NCBI RefSeq assembly: GCF_001653455.1
Contig: NZ_CP011486.1
Span: 310,001-374,000, forward strand
Reading direction: 5' to 3'
From: Helicobacter pylori
GTDB lineage: Bacteria; Campylobacterota; Campylobacteria; Campylobacterales; Helicobacteraceae
Length of the DNA: 64,000 nucleotides
Shown: piece by piece, positions 41,285 to 51,677 of the stretch
How the letters are laid out: each line of letters begins with the position of its first letter
How positions within the stretch are numbered: position 1 is the first letter of the stretch
Notes under the pieces: model-generated
Database searches by the model: none
Told to the model about the DNA's origin: nothing
The model's input: only the letters and a program-made list of their open reading frames with translations
Made by a program: the position numbers and the translations under genes

Positions 41285-41959
41285 ATGGCTGAAAATTCTT
41301 TCAAAAATGTTTCCACACAACCCAAACCATTCTTTTTATTACCAGTGAAAACCCTTTTTCTTTTAGGAGGCGTTTTTAGCGCGCTTTTTATCATGATTGC
41401 TGTTTTAGTCCTTTTTGGTTACACTAACCCCATGGATAATGCGATTTTTAATTTAATACACTCAAGCCCCTTTAACTCTAATTTTGCATTAAATCAAGCG
41501 CTCCAAAGCATCGCTTTTTTAGGCTCTTCTCAATTCGTGTTGCCCTTGAGTTTGTTAGTGGGGGTGTTTTTGAGCCTTTATCGCAAGAATTTAGCGCTTG
41601 GGGTGTGGCTAGTGTTAAGCGTGATTCTGTTTGAAGCCCTTTTAGAATCTTTAAAACACCTTTTTGCACGCTCCATTCAGTGGTTTTCTGATCCGCATAA
41701 TGTTAACTTCCCTAACGCTACTGCACTTTCTTTAGCCCTTTTTTACGGGCTGCTTATTTTACTGATACCCCATTTCATTGCGCATAAAACGCTCCAAAAC
41801 ATTCTTTCCTATAGCTTATTGGGTTTGATCCTTTTAATAAGCTTAGTGCTGGTGGTTTTAGGGGTGTCTTTTAGCGGTGTTTTAGGGGGGTTTTGTTTAG
41901 GAGTGTTAGGGGCTTGTTTTTCCATAGGGGTTTATTTGAGCGTGTTTCAAAAAATCTGA
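41285..41959 (+). CDS. PAP2-like membrane protein lacking catalytic motifs
   Basis: This 224-residue inner-membrane protein has about six helices. The layout resembles a type 2 phosphatidic acid phosphatase: KHLFARSIQWF stands where KxxxxxxRP belongs, NFPNATALS where FPSGHA belongs, and GVSFSGVLGGFCLG where SRxxxxxHxxxD belongs. The Ser-Gly-His and His-Asp catalytic residues are therefore missing. It may be a pseudoenzyme or may only share the fold. fliF follows after 45 bases. Confidence 0.6.
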   Translation: MAENSFKNVSTQPKPFFLLPVKTLFLLGGVFSALFIMIAVLVLFGYTNPMDNAIFNLIHSSPFNSNFALNQALQSIAFLGSSQFVLPLSLLVGVFLSLYRKNLALGVWLVLSVILFEALLESLKHLFARSIQWFSDPHNVNFPNATALSLALFYGLLILLIPHFIAHKTLQNILSYSLLGLILLISLVLVVLGVSFSGVLGGFCLGVLGACFSIGVYLSVFQKI

Positions 41960-42004
41960 TTCCAGCAAACGGCTTAAAAGAATGAAAAATTTGAGGTTTT
42001 AATA

Positions 42005-43708
42005 TTGGATTTAAAGGTATTATTACAACGGATTGTTGATTTTTTCATCAAACTCAATAAAAAGCAAAAAATCGCCCTGATTGCAGCGGGGGTTTTGATC
42101 ACGGCTTTGATCGTGTTTTTATTGATCTATCCCTTTAAAGAAAAAAATTATGTGCAAGGGGGGTATGGGGTTTTATTTGAAAGACTAGATCCTAGCGATA
42201 ACGCTCTTATTTTACAGCACCTCCAGCAAAACCAAATCCCTTATAAAGTCTCCAAAGACGATACCATTCTTATCCCTAGAGATAAAGTGTATGAAGAAAG
42301 GATCACTCTAGCCTCTCAAGGAATCCCTAAAACGAGTAAAGTGGGCTTTGAAATCTTTGACACTAAAGACTTTGGGGCGACTGATTTTGATCAAAATGTC
42401 AAACTCATTCGCGCTATTGAGGGCGAATTGTCGCGCACGATTGAAAGCTTAAACCCCATTCTTAAAGCCAATGTGCATATCGCAATCCCTAAAGACAGCG
42501 TGTTTGTGGCTAAAGAAGTCCCTCCTAGCGCTTCAGTGATGCTCAAGCTTAAGCCTGATATGAAGCTTTCACCCACTCAAATTTTAGGGATTAAAAACTT
42601 AATCGCCGCTTCTGTGCCTAAGCTCACCGTGGATAATGTGAAAATCGTGAATGAAAATGGCGAGTCCTTAGGCGAGGGCGATATTTTAGAAAACTCTAAA
42701 GAATTAGCCCTAGAGCAATTGCATTACAAACAAAATTTTGAAAACATTTTAGAAAGTAAGATCGTTAATATCTTAGCCCCTATTGTGGGGGGTAAAAACA
42801 AGGTGGTCGCAAGGGTCAATGCGGAGTTTGATTTCAGCCAAAAGAAAAGCACTAAAGAGACTTTTGATCCTAACAATGTCGTAAGGAGCGAGCAAAATTT
42901 AGAAGAAAAAAAAGAAGGCGCTTCTAAAAAGCAAGTTGGCGGTGTGCCTGGGGTGGTGAGCAATATCGGCCCGGTGCAAGGATTAAAGGACAATAAAGAG
43001 CCAGAAAAATACGAAAAATCTCAAAACACGACCAATTATGAAGTGGGTAAAACCATTAGCGAAATTAAGGGCGAGTTTGGCACTTTAGTGCGCTTGAATG
43101 CGGCGGTTGTGGTGGATGGCAAGTATAAAATCGCGCTTAAAGATGATGTGAACACTTTAGAATATGTGCCTTTGAGCGATGAAGCGCTTAAAAAAATCAA
43201 CGCTTTAGTGAAACAAGCCATTGGCTATAACCAAAATAGAGGCGATGATGTGGCGGTGAGTAATTTTGAATTTAACCCCATGGCGCCTATGATTGATAAC
43301 GCTACCTTTAGCGAAAAAATCATGCACAAGACTCAAAAAATCTTAGGATCTTTCACGCCTTTAATCAAGTATGTTTTGGTGTTTATAGTGCTATTCATTT
43401 TCTATAAAAAAGTGATCGTGCCTTTCAGCGAGCGCATGCTAGAAGTAGTGCCTGATGAAGATAAGGAAGTGAAATCCATGTTTGAAGAAATGGATGAAGA
43501 AGAAGATGAGTTGAATAAATTGGGCGATTTGAGAAAAAAAGTAGAAGATCAATTAGGGCTTAATGCAACCTTTAGCGAAGAAGAAGTAAGATATGAAATT
43601 ATTTTAGAAAAGATTAGAGGGACCCTTAAAGAGCGCCCTGATGAAATCGCAACGCTCTTTAAACTCCTAATCAAAGATGAAATTTCTTCAGATGGCATCA
43701 AAGGCTAA
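42005..43708 (+). CDS. fliF: FliF, flagellar MS-ring protein
   Basis: This 567-residue ring protein has an N-terminal membrane helix (about 23-43), ring-building motifs (GYGVLFERLDPSDNALI and RAIEGELSRTIESLNPI), a periplasmic loop rich in Lys and Gly, a second helix (about 455-475) and an acidic C-terminus that binds FliG. Start is TTG with a TTGAGG site. It is the foundation of the flagellar motor and export apparatus. Length is normal. Confidence 0.97.
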   Translation: MDLKVLLQRIVDFFIKLNKKQKIALIAAGVLITALIVFLLIYPFKEKNYVQGGYGVLFERLDPSDNALILQHLQQNQIPYKVSKDDTILIPRDKVYEERITLASQGIPKTSKVGFEIFDTKDFGATDFDQNVKLIRAIEGELSRTIESLNPILKANVHIAIPKDSVFVAKEVPPSASVMLKLKPDMKLSPTQILGIKNLIAASVPKLTVDNVKIVNENGESLGEGDILENSKELALEQLHYKQNFENILESKIVNILAPIVGGKNKVVARVNAEFDFSQKKSTKETFDPNNVVRSEQNLEEKKEGASKKQVGGVPGVVSNIGPVQGLKDNKEPEKYEKSQNTTNYEVGKTISEIKGEFGTLVRLNAAVVVDGKYKIALKDDVNTLEYVPLSDEALKKINALVKQAIGYNQNRGDDVAVSNFEFNPMAPMIDNATFSEKIMHKTQKILGSFTPLIKYVLVFIVLFIFYKKVIVPFSERMLEVVPDEDKEVKSMFEEMDEEEDELNKLGDLRKKVEDQLGLNATFSEEEVRYEIILEKIRGTLKERPDEIATLFKLLIKDEISSDGIKG

Positions 43709-43739
43709 AAAGGCTAAAGGTTAAAGATAAAGGTTAAAA

Positions 43740-44771
43740 ATGGCAACCAAGCTCACCCCTAAACAAAAGGCTCAATTAGACGAACTTTCCATGAGTGAAA
43801 AAATCGCCATTTTACTCATTCAAGTGGGCGAAGACACCACAGGCGAGATTTTAAGGCATTTAGACATTGACTCCATTACAGAAATTTCTAAACAAATCGT
43901 GCAACTAAACGGCACAGACAAACAAATCGGTGCAGCGGTTTTAGAGGAATTTTTTGCAATTTTCCAATCCAACCAATACATCAACACCGGCGGTTTAGAA
44001 TACGCTAGAGAGCTTTTAACCAGGACTTTAGGGAGCGAAGAAGCCAGAAAAGTGATGGACAAACTCACTAAAAGCTTGCAAACGCAAAAAAATTTCGCTT
44101 ATTTAGGCAAAATCAAACCCCAACAACTCGCTGATTTCATCATTAACGAACACCCTCAAACCATCGCCTTGATCTTAGCCCACATGGAAGCCCCAAATGC
44201 CGCTGAAACCTTGAGCTATTTTCCTGATGAAATGAAAGCCGAGATCTCCATTAGAATGGCGAATTTAGGCGAAATATCGCCTCAAGTGGTAAAAAGGGTT
44301 TCTACCGTGCTAGAAAACAAATTAGAATCGCTCACCAGCTATAAAATTGAAGTGGGCGGCTTAAGAGCTGTGGCTGAAATCTTTAACCGCTTGGGTCAAA
44401 AGAGCGCTAAAACCACGCTCGCTCGCATTGAAAGCGTGGATAACAAACTCGCCGGTGCGATTAAAGAAATGATGTTCACTTTTGAAGATATAGCCAAACT
44501 AGACAATTTCGCTATCAGAGAGATTTTAAAAGTAGCGGATAAAAAAGATTTGTCTTTGGCTTTAAAAACTTCTACCCAAGATTTAACGGATAAATTCTTA
44601 AACAACATGAGCAGCAGAGCGGCAGAGCAATTTGTAGAAGAAATGCAGTATTTAGGGGCGGTTAAAATCAAAGATGTGGATGTGGCTCAAAGAAAGATCA
44701 TTGAAATCGTGCAAAGCTTGCAAGAAAAAGGCGTGATCCAAACGGGCGAAGAGGAAGATGTCATTGAATAG
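43740..44771 (+). CDS. fliG: FliG, flagellar motor switch protein
   Basis: This 343-residue switch protein has the FliF-binding N-terminus (LSMSEKIAILLIQVGED), the middle EHPQTIALILAHM motif that contacts FliM, and the C-terminal torque helix with charged residues (MFTFEDIAKLDNFAIREIL). It overlaps fliH by 14 bases, so expression of the motor parts is coupled. Confidence 0.97.
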   Translation: MATKLTPKQKAQLDELSMSEKIAILLIQVGEDTTGEILRHLDIDSITEISKQIVQLNGTDKQIGAAVLEEFFAIFQSNQYINTGGLEYARELLTRTLGSEEARKVMDKLTKSLQTQKNFAYLGKIKPQQLADFIINEHPQTIALILAHMEAPNAAETLSYFPDEMKAEISIRMANLGEISPQVVKRVSTVLENKLESLTSYKIEVGGLRAVAEIFNRLGQKSAKTTLARIESVDNKLAGAIKEMMFTFEDIAKLDNFAIREILKVADKKDLSLALKTSTQDLTDKFLNNMSSRAAEQFVEEMQYLGAVKIKDVDVAQRKIIEIVQSLQEKGVIQTGEEEDVIE

Positions 44772-45534
44772 CCGTAAAAATTTGATCCAAAAAGACCATT
44801 TGAATAAGCATGACATTCAAAAATACGAGTTTAAAAGCATGGCGAATTTACCCCCTAAAACTAACCCTAATCACGCTTCTTTAGAAACGCCTATTTCGCA
44901 AGAACCTTTGGAAAAAAAAGCGATAGAAAACGATTTGATCGATTGTTTATTGAAAAAAACTGACGAGCTTTCAAGCCATTTAGTGAAATTGCAAATGCAA
45001 TTTGAAAAGGCTCAAGAAGAGAGCAAATCTTTGATTGAAAACGCTAAAAACGATGGCTATAAAATCGGCTTTAAAGAGGGCGAAGAAAAAATGCGTAACG
45101 AACTCACTCATAGCGTGAATGAAGAAAAAAACCAGCTTTTGCATGCGATCACCGCTTTAGATGAAAAAATGAAAAGTTCACAAAACCATTTAATGGCTTT
45201 GGAAAAAGAATTGAGCGCGATTGCGATAGATATGGCTAAAGAAGTGATCCTTAAAGAAGTGGAAGACAATAGCCAGAAAGTGGCTCTCGCTTTGGCTGAA
45301 GAGCTTTTAAAAAATGTTTTAGACGCAACGGATATTCACTTAAAAGTCAATCCCTTGGATTACCCTTATTTAAACGAACATTTGCAAAACGCTTCCAAAA
45401 TCAAGTTAGAGAGTAATGAGGCTATTTCTAAAGGAGGCGTTATGATCACTAGCTCTAACGGGAGTCTTGATGGGAATTTAATGGAACGCTTTAGAACGCT
45501 TAAAGAAAGCGTGTTGGATAATTTTAAGGTGTGA
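44758..45534 (+). CDS. fliH: FliH, flagellar export ATPase regulator
   Basis: This 258-residue stator-like protein of the type III export ATPase FliI has a variable N-terminus, a long coiled coil (about 75-150) including GYKIGFKEGEEKMRNE, and a C-terminal domain (IHLKVNPLDYPYL) that binds FliI. It lies in the fliF-fliG-fliH cluster and overlaps the dxs start by 4 bases. Confidence 0.9.
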   Translation: MSLNSRKNLIQKDHLNKHDIQKYEFKSMANLPPKTNPNHASLETPISQEPLEKKAIENDLIDCLLKKTDELSSHLVKLQMQFEKAQEESKSLIENAKNDGYKIGFKEGEEKMRNELTHSVNEEKNQLLHAITALDEKMKSSQNHLMALEKELSAIAIDMAKEVILKEVEDNSQKVALALAEELLKNVLDATDIHLKVNPLDYPYLNEHLQNASKIKLESNEAISKGGVMITSSNGSLDGNLMERFRTLKESVLDNFKV

Positions 45535-47387
45535 TTTTGCAAAATAAAACTTTTGATTTAAACCCTAATGATATTGCAAGCTTGGAAGCGGTGTGCCAAA
45601 CGCTAAGGAAGCGTATTTTAGAAGTGGTGAGCGCTAATGGGGGGCATTTAAGTTCTTCTTTAGGGGCTGTAGAGCTGATTGTGGGCATGCACGCCTTATT
45701 TGATTGCCAAAAAAACCCTTTTATTTTTGACACTTCGCATCAAGCTTACGCCCATAAGCTTTTAACCGGTCGTTTTGAAAGCTTTAGCACTTTAAGGCAA
45801 TTTAAAGGTTTGAGCGGCTTCACTAAACCCAGCGAGAGCGCATACGATTATTTCATCGCCGGGCATAGCTCCACTTCGGTGTCTATAGGCGTGGGGGCGG
45901 CGAAAGCCTTTCGCTTGAAACAAGAACTAGGCATGCCTATCGCTTTACTAGGCGATGGGAGCATTAGCGCGGGGATTTTTTATGAAGCCTTAAACGAGCT
46001 AGGCGATAGGAAATACCCCATGATCATGATATTAAATGATAATGAAATGAGTATCAGCACGCCTATTGGAGCCTTATCCAAAGCCCTTAGCCAGCTGATG
46101 AAAGGCCCGTTTTATCAGTCTTTCCGCTCTAAAGTGAAAAAAATCTTAAACACCTTACCGGAAAGCGTGAATTATTTAGCGAGCCGTTTTGAAGAATCTT
46201 TTAAGCTCATCACCCCGGGTGTGTTTTTTGAAGAATTAGGCATTAACTACATAGGGCCTATTAATGGGCATGATTTAGGTGCTATTATTGAAACCTTAAA
46301 ATTAGCCAAAGAGCTTAAAGAGCCGGTGCTTATTCATGCGCAAACCTTAAAGGGTAAAGGCTATAAAATCGCTGAAGGGCGCTATGAAAAATGGCATGGG
46401 GTAGGGCCTTTTGATTTGGATACCGGTCTGTCTAAAAAATCTAAAAGCGCGACTTTATCGCCCACTGAAGCGTATTCTAACACCCTTTTAGAATTAGCCA
46501 AGAAAGATGACAAAATTGTAGGCGTAACCGCTGCAATGCCTAGCGGCACAGGGTTAGACAAGCTCATTGACGCCTACCCTTTGCGCTTTTTTGATGTCGC
46601 TATCGCTGAACAACATGCCCTAACTTCTAGCAGCGCTATGGCTAAAGAAGGGTTTAAACCTTTTGTGAGCATCTATTCTACTTTTTTGCAACGCGCTTAT
46701 GATTCCATCGTGCATGACGCTTGCATTTCTAGTTTACCGATTAAATTAGCTATTGACAGGGCTGGGATTGTGGGCGAAGATGGCGAGACGCACCAAGGCC
46801 TTTTAGACGTGTCGTATTTGCGCTCTATCCCCAACATGGTCGTTTTTGCCCCACGAGACAATGAGACTTTAAAGAACGCCGTGCATTTTGCTAATGAATA
46901 CCATTCAAGCCCTTGCGCTTTCCGCTATCCTAGGGGGTCGTTTGTGTTAAAAGAGGGGGTTTTTGAGCCTAGCGGTTTTGTTTTAGGGCAAAGCGAATGG
47001 TTGCAAAAAGAGGGCGAAATTCTGCTCATTGGCTATGGTAATGGCGTGGGGAGGGCTTATTTGGTCCAACTGGCTTTAAAAGAAAAAAACATAGAGTGCG
47101 CTCTTTTAGACTTGAGATTCCTTAAACCTTTGGATCGCAATTTAAGTTCAATGGTTGCACCTTATAAAAAGCTTTATGTTTTTAGCGATAATTACAAGCT
47201 TGGGGGGGTGGCTAGCGCGATTTTAGAGTTTTTGAGCGAACAAAACGCGTTAAAGCCTGTTAAAAGCTTTGAAATTGTTGATGAATTTATCATGCATGGG
47301 AACACCGCTTTAGTGGAAAAATCCTTAGGCTTAGACACAGAGAGTTTGACTGACGCTATTTTAAAAGATTTAGGACAAGAGAAATGA
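45531..47387 (+). CDS. dxs: 1-deoxy-D-xylulose-5-phosphate synthase
   Basis: This 618-residue thiamine diphosphate enzyme makes DXP from pyruvate and glyceraldehyde-3-phosphate, the first step of the MEP isoprenoid pathway. The ThDP-binding [15 protein letters not shown] and transketolase-type motif [15 protein letters not shown] are intact, as is [15 protein letters not shown] start overlapping the fliH stop and a 4-base overlap with lepA place it inside a flagellar/translation operon. Confidence 0.97.
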   Translation: MILQNKTFDLNPNDIASLEAVCQTLRKRILEVVSANGGHLSSSLGAVELIVGMHALFDCQKNPFIFDTSHQAYAHKLLTGRFESFSTLRQFKGLSGFTKPSESAYDYFIAGHSSTSVSIGVGAAKAFRLKQELGMPIALLGDGSISAGIFYEALNELGDRKYPMIMILNDNEMSISTPIGALSKALSQLMKGPFYQSFRSKVKKILNTLPESVNYLASRFEESFKLITPGVFFEELGINYIGPINGHDLGAIIETLKLAKELKEPVLIHAQTLKGKGYKIAEGRYEKWHGVGPFDLDTGLSKKSKSATLSPTEAYSNTLLELAKKDDKIVGVTAAMPSGTGLDKLIDAYPLRFFDVAIAEQHALTSSSAMAKEGFKPFVSIYSTFLQRAYDSIVHDACISSLPIKLAIDRAGIVGEDGETHQGLLDVSYLRSIPNMVVFAPRDNETLKNAVHFANEYHSSPCAFRYPRGSFVLKEGVFEPSGFVLGQSEWLQKEGEILLIGYGNGVGRAYLVQLALKEKNIECALLDLRFLKPLDRNLSSMVAPYKKLYVFSDNYKLGGVASAILEFLSEQNALKPVKSFEIVDEFIMHGNTALVEKSLGLDTESLTDAILKDLGQEK

Positions 47388-49198
47388 AACCAACAACGCC
47401 AACGCCTATGAAAAATATCCGCAATTTTTCCATTATCGCTCACATTGACCATGGTAAAAGCACTTTAGCGGATTGTTTGATCGCTGAATGCAACGCTATT
47501 AGCAACAGAGAAATGACCAGCCAAGTGATGGACACTATGGATATTGAAAAGGAAAGGGGTATTACGATTAAAGCTCAAAGCGTGCGCTTGAATTACACAT
47601 TGAAGGGGGAAGATTATGTGTTAAACCTCATTGACACCCCAGGGCATGTGGATTTTAGCTATGAAGTGTCTCGCTCTTTGTGTTCGTGCGAAGGGGCGTT
47701 ATTGGTGGTAGATGCCACTCAAGGCGTGGAAGCGCAAACCATTGCAAACACTTATATCGCATTGGATAACAATTTAGAAATTTTACCGGTGATCAATAAG
47801 ATTGATTTGCCGAATGCGAATGTTTTGGAAGTCAAACAGGATATAGAAGACACGATAGGCATTGATTGTTCTAGCGCTAATGAAGTGAGCGCTAAAGCTA
47901 AGATTGGCATTAAGAATTTGTTAGAAAAAATCATTACCACTATTCCTGCCCCTAGCGGTGATGCTAGCGCTCCTTTAAAAGCACTCATCTATGATTCATG
48001 GTTTGATAATTATTTAGGGGCGTTAGCGCTAGTGCGCATCATGGATGGGAGCATCAACACAGAGCAGGAAATTTTAGTGATGGGGACGGGTAAAAAACAT
48101 GGCGTTTTAGGGCTATACTACCCCAACCCTTTGAAAAAAATCCCCACCAAAAGTTTAGAATGCGGCGAGATTGGTATTGTGAGTTTGGGGCTAAAGAGCG
48201 TTACTGATATTGCGGTAGGCGATACGCTCACAGACGCTAAAAACCCTACCCCTAAACCCATTGAAGGCTTTATGCCGGCTAAGCCCTTTGTGTTTGCGGG
48301 GCTTTACCCTATAGAAACGGACCGGTTTGAAGATTTGAGAGAAGCGTTATTGAAACTCCAGCTTAACGATTGCGCTTTGAATTTTGAGCCTGAAAGCTCG
48401 GTAGCGCTTGGCTTTGGTTTTAGGGTGGGCTTTTTAGGGCTATTGCATATGGAAGTGATCAAAGAAAGGCTAGAGAGGGAATTTGGCCTTAACTTAATCG
48501 CTACCGCTCCCACGGTGGTCTATGAAGTGCATTTAACGGATAATAGCATCAAATATGTCCAAAACCCTAGCGAATTACCCCCTGAAAACCATATCGCTTG
48601 CATCAAAGAGCCTTTCGTGAGAGCCACGATTATCACGCCTAGCGAATTTTTGGGTAATTTAATGCAGTTATTGAATCATAAAAGAGGCATTCAAGAAAAA
48701 ATGGAGTATTTAAACCAGTCTCGTGTCATGCTCACTTATTCTTTGCCGAGCAATGAAATTGTGATGGATTTTTATGACAAGCTCAAATCTTGCACTAAAG
48801 GGTATGCGAGCTTTGATTATGAGCCCATAGAAAACAGAGAAGCTAATTTGGTGAAATTAGATGTGAGGGTTGCAGGCGATATAGTGGATGCGTTTTCTAT
48901 CATCATAGATAAAAATAAGGCGTATGAAAAGGGGCGCGCTTTAGTGGAAGCGATGAAAGAGCTTATCCCGCGCCAGCTTTTTGAAGTCGCTATCCAGGCG
49001 AGCGTGGGGAATAAAATCATCGCTAGAGAGACGATCAAATCCGTTGGTAAGAATGTAACGGCTAAGTGCTATGGGGGCGATATTACACGAAAAAGAAAAC
49101 TCTTAGAAAAGCAAAAAGAAGGCAAGAAGCGCATGAAAGCTATCGGTAAAGTGGAACTTCCCCAAGATGCATTTTTAGCGATATTAAAGATTGATTAG
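47384..49198 (+). CDS. lepA: LepA/EF4, ribosomal back-translocase GTPase
   Basis: This 604-residue translational GTPase has G1 AHIDHGKST, switch RGITIKAQ, G3 DTPGHVDF and G4 NKIDLP, plus the LepA-specific C-terminus ([17 protein letters not shown]). Two starts are possible: ATG 47384 has an AGGACAAGAGAA site, while ATG 47408 gives the usual [16 protein letters not shown] keep the first because the second lacks a ribosome site. Confidence 0.96.
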   Translation: MKPTTPTPMKNIRNFSIIAHIDHGKSTLADCLIAECNAISNREMTSQVMDTMDIEKERGITIKAQSVRLNYTLKGEDYVLNLIDTPGHVDFSYEVSRSLCSCEGALLVVDATQGVEAQTIANTYIALDNNLEILPVINKIDLPNANVLEVKQDIEDTIGIDCSSANEVSAKAKIGIKNLLEKIITTIPAPSGDASAPLKALIYDSWFDNYLGALALVRIMDGSINTEQEILVMGTGKKHGVLGLYYPNPLKKIPTKSLECGEIGIVSLGLKSVTDIAVGDTLTDAKNPTPKPIEGFMPAKPFVFAGLYPIETDRFEDLREALLKLQLNDCALNFEPESSVALGFGFRVGFLGLLHMEVIKERLEREFGLNLIATAPTVVYEVHLTDNSIKYVQNPSELPPENHIACIKEPFVRATIITPSEFLGNLMQLLNHKRGIQEKMEYLNQSRVMLTYSLPSNEIVMDFYDKLKSCTKGYASFDYEPIENREANLVKLDVRVAGDIVDAFSIIIDKNKAYEKGRALVEAMKELIPRQLFEVAIQASVGNKIIARETIKSVGKNVTAKCYGGDITRKRKLLEKQKEGKKRMKAIGKVELPQDAFLAILKID

Positions 49199-49212
49199 GC
49201 AATTTTAACTCA

Positions 49213-49971
49213 ATGGCAAAACATAAGAACTATGAAATCTTAAATCTCATAGGCTATGCTTTGGCAAAATTTGATAATGATTTCATTAAAGAATTTGGCT
49301 TTTCTACCAAAAATGCTTTTTTTGAATATTGCGTCCAAATTGGCTTGGCTGATACGACTGGCGTTATCAAAAATCGCATGGATTTATTTGATTATTTTTT
49401 TCCTAACAAACGCAAAGGCTGGTGGCAAAAAGGCGATGCCTATATCCATAGAAAATTATGGATTGATAGTTTGTTTAAAGATGAAAGCGTTAAGGGTTTT
49501 AGCCATATTGTGAAATTGTTTTTGCAAGAACAATACGGCATCAAAAATTTAGGCATTACCCCTAACGCTTATCTTACAACCCGCTATAAAAGCATGCAAG
49601 AAACAGGTTTAGAAGCAGAATTGTATTTTTTAAACCACTATAAAAACATCAAAACATTTTCGTATGGGCATTTAAAAGACATGCGTCTTTTTGGCGATGG
49701 GTATGATTTCTATATTCAAACTAACAAGCGGGCGTTTTTAGTGGAAGTTAAGGGCATTAGAGAAAAGCAAGGAACATTGAGATTGACTCAAAAAGAATAC
49801 GAACAAGCGCGAACTTATAGCCATGATTATGTGCTTGTAGTGGTATTGAATTTAAGTGAAAAACCCTATCTTTTATCTATCGCTAACCCCTTAAAACATT
49901 TAGAGTTTAAAGCATGCGAAAGAAAGCAAAAAAGCGTTTTAGAATACCACTTAATAGGGCAAATAAAATAA
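49213..49971 (+). CDS. PD-(D/E)XK-like protein, DUF3883-type C-terminus
   Basis: This 252-residue protein has an N-terminal region (FFEYCVQIGLADTTGVIKNRMDLFDYFFP and GWWQKGDAYIHRK) without known motif. The C-terminal part fits a restriction-nuclease fold: D165 in GDGYDFYI, then E178-V-K180 in AFLVEVKGI, and LRLTQKEYEQARTYSHDYVLVVV, which resembles DUF3883. No methyltransferase adjoins it. It may act in defence or DNA processing (inference). It begins 14 bases after lepA and ends at a synteny break. Confidence 0.6.
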   Translation: MAKHKNYEILNLIGYALAKFDNDFIKEFGFSTKNAFFEYCVQIGLADTTGVIKNRMDLFDYFFPNKRKGWWQKGDAYIHRKLWIDSLFKDESVKGFSHIVKLFLQEQYGIKNLGITPNAYLTTRYKSMQETGLEAELYFLNHYKNIKTFSYGHLKDMRLFGDGYDFYIQTNKRAFLVEVKGIREKQGTLRLTQKEYEQARTYSHDYVLVVVLNLSEKPYLLSIANPLKHLEFKACERKQKSVLEYHLIGQIK

Positions 49972-49981
49972 AATAACTTTA

Positions 49982-50215
49982 AATTTTACGGGGGGTTCTA
50001 GGAGTGGGGTTCAAATTGATAGGAATGCTCCTAAACGCACTTACAAATACACCAAAAAAGATTGCGATTTGATTTTAGGGATAGACACTCGCACGAGTGA
50101 ATGCTATATTATCCCTATTGAAGAGACGCAAGAATGGGGAAACACAAAGAGTTTGTCGCAACTACAACATTATAAAGAGAATTGGCAAATTTTGATTGAC
50201 TTGGCGTTGGAGTGA
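49982..50215 (+). pseudogene. 3' fragment of an intron-type PD-(D/E)XK endonuclease gene
   Basis: An open frame without a start codon encodes about 70 residues including SGVQIDRNAPKRTYKYTKKDCD, ILGIDTRTSECYIIPIEE and a C-terminal LSQLQHYKENWQILIDLALE. I recognise this as the end of the group-I-intron-associated PDDEXK_5 nuclease family. The N-terminal catalytic half is missing, so it is a remnant left by a rearrangement. Not in frame with the previous gene. Confidence 0.6.
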
Positions 50216-50815
50216 AAATATAAAATTACAAAAATTACATTTATAAATAAAAAAGATCTCTTTAGATATGGTGTTGTTATGCTAAAAGGGTGCAATTAAA
50301 TTAAAGATTAGTGGAAGCAGAAAGAAAATTTTACAAGCTTTTAGAATGGCTCTATCTTAAAATGAACGCTGATGATAAAAAAGCTTGATTTGAATGGTGC
50401 GATAAAACATTAAGGGAGTTAGAGAGCGACACTCTCTAACGATTATAAAGACGGCATCAACTATAGCGTCTCAAACCTTAATGGGACTGATCCTACCACA
50501 AACGAGTTTAAAACGCAAGAGCCATAACAAGAAAAATGGGGGCGTTTGCTTACAGAATACCACAAAAAAGAGCGTTTTAAACAACAAGCAAAATAGTAAA
50601 GTTGAATTGTTATTGAATAGTTAGCGGCTATAAACTACGAAATAAAGAGGAGCTTGCATTACCGTCGACTTTGCAAGCGATTGCAAAAGAAAAGCGCATT
50701 AATCCTCTAAACTCTTTTAAAACTAATCTTAAAGATTAACAAGGCTTTTAAAAAGCGTGATTAGGGAGTTAGGGTATCGCAAAAACCCCCTTATAAATTT
50801 AAAACAACCAAAAGT
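50216..50815. other. 600-bp decayed region at a probable rearrangement junction
   Basis: No complete gene is seen. Short plus-strand coding-like pieces are broken by stops: VEAERKFYKLLEWLYLKMNADDKKA near 50310-50390, DYKDGINYSVSNLNGTDPTT near 50440-50505, and KEELALPSTLQAIAKEKRINP near 50650-50700. They look like pieces of one or more lost genes that I cannot identify. The last 60 bases lead into the flgG paralogue stop. Confidence 0.5.
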
Positions 50816-51625
50816 TTAAGCTTTTGTAGCGAGCTTGTTGATCGCTTCAGCGTTCATGTCATCTTGATGGGTTTTTAGCACTTTAGAATACATGTCCAAA
50901 AAGCGGTTGATTTCAATCAAAGCGCTCATCTCACGCACCGCATTGACATTGCTTTTTTCTAGCATGGATTGCCTTAACGCACCAGAGTCAGAGACTTGAT
51001 GGACGCCTTCGCCTTGATAGGTATAAAGGTTTTGCCCTATTTTTTTAAGGTTTTTTGGTTCGCTAAAACTCACTAAAGCCAACGCGCCCGCTTGAATTGG
51101 GGCTTCATTATCCCTAAAAGTGATTCCACCATTTTGATCCACCTCAATTTCAGCGTTAGGCATGAGCATGATCCCTCCTTGTTCGTTCAAGCCAGAGCGT
51201 GAAAGTACCTTAAAGCCATTAAGGGTAACCAAAAAGCCGTCTTTATCAACGCTAAAATGCCCGTCTCTGGTGTAGGCGATGCCCTCATTAGTTTGTATCG
51301 CAAAATAGAGGTTAGGGCTTGTTAGGGCGAAATCTAAGGGGTTATGCGTTTCTTCAAACGCGCCAAGGCTTTTATCTGTATAAATTTCTGATAGAATAGG
51401 CACACGATTGAGATTGCGATTCAAATATTTCGCGCTCGCTTTGGTTTGATCTTCTAGGGGTAGTTGCTCTCGGTATTGTTGGTAAAGCCTTAAAAAATCG
51501 CCTGTAATCGCATCGTCTCTTTTAAAGCCATTGGTGTTTAAATTAGCTAAATTATTAGAGGTTAAATCCAAGCGGTTAAATTGCGTGGCCATTGCTCCTG
51601 CGGCCGCATAATACCCATTTTGCAT
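50816..51625 (-). CDS. flgG: FlgG/FlgF-type flagellar rod protein
   Basis: This 269-residue axial protein has the N-terminal MQNGYYAAAGAMATQFNRLDLTSNNLANLNTNGFKRD and the C-terminal coiled helix (EKSNVNAVREMSALIEINRFLDMYSKVLK), the D0 halves of rod and hook proteins. H. pylori has two FlgG-like proteins; this one resembles the HP1092 version, which may serve as FlgF. The start has AAGGATTATT upstream. A minus-strand TATAAT lies at 51649-51654. Confidence 0.88.
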   Translation of the reverse strand: MQNGYYAAAGAMATQFNRLDLTSNNLANLNTNGFKRDDAITGDFLRLYQQYREQLPLEDQTKASAKYLNRNLNRVPILSEIYTDKSLGAFEETHNPLDFALTSPNLYFAIQTNEGIAYTRDGHFSVDKDGFLVTLNGFKVLSRSGLNEQGGIMLMPNAEIEVDQNGGITFRDNEAPIQAGALALVSFSEPKNLKKIGQNLYTYQGEGVHQVSDSGALRQSMLEKSNVNAVREMSALIEINRFLDMYSKVLKTHQDDMNAEAINKLATKA

Positions 51626-51648
51626 GCAATAATCCTTTTAAATGCAAA

Positions 51649-51654
51649 ATTATA
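51649..51654 (-). promoter_or_regulatory. -10 box for the flgG paralogue
   Basis: ATTATA reads TATAAT on the minus strand, 24 bases before the ATG, in the 52-bp gap after kgtP. Its presence suggests a promoter separate from kgtP. Confidence 0.55.
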
Positions 51655-51677
51655 GCAAAAATTAAACAAGAACCAAT

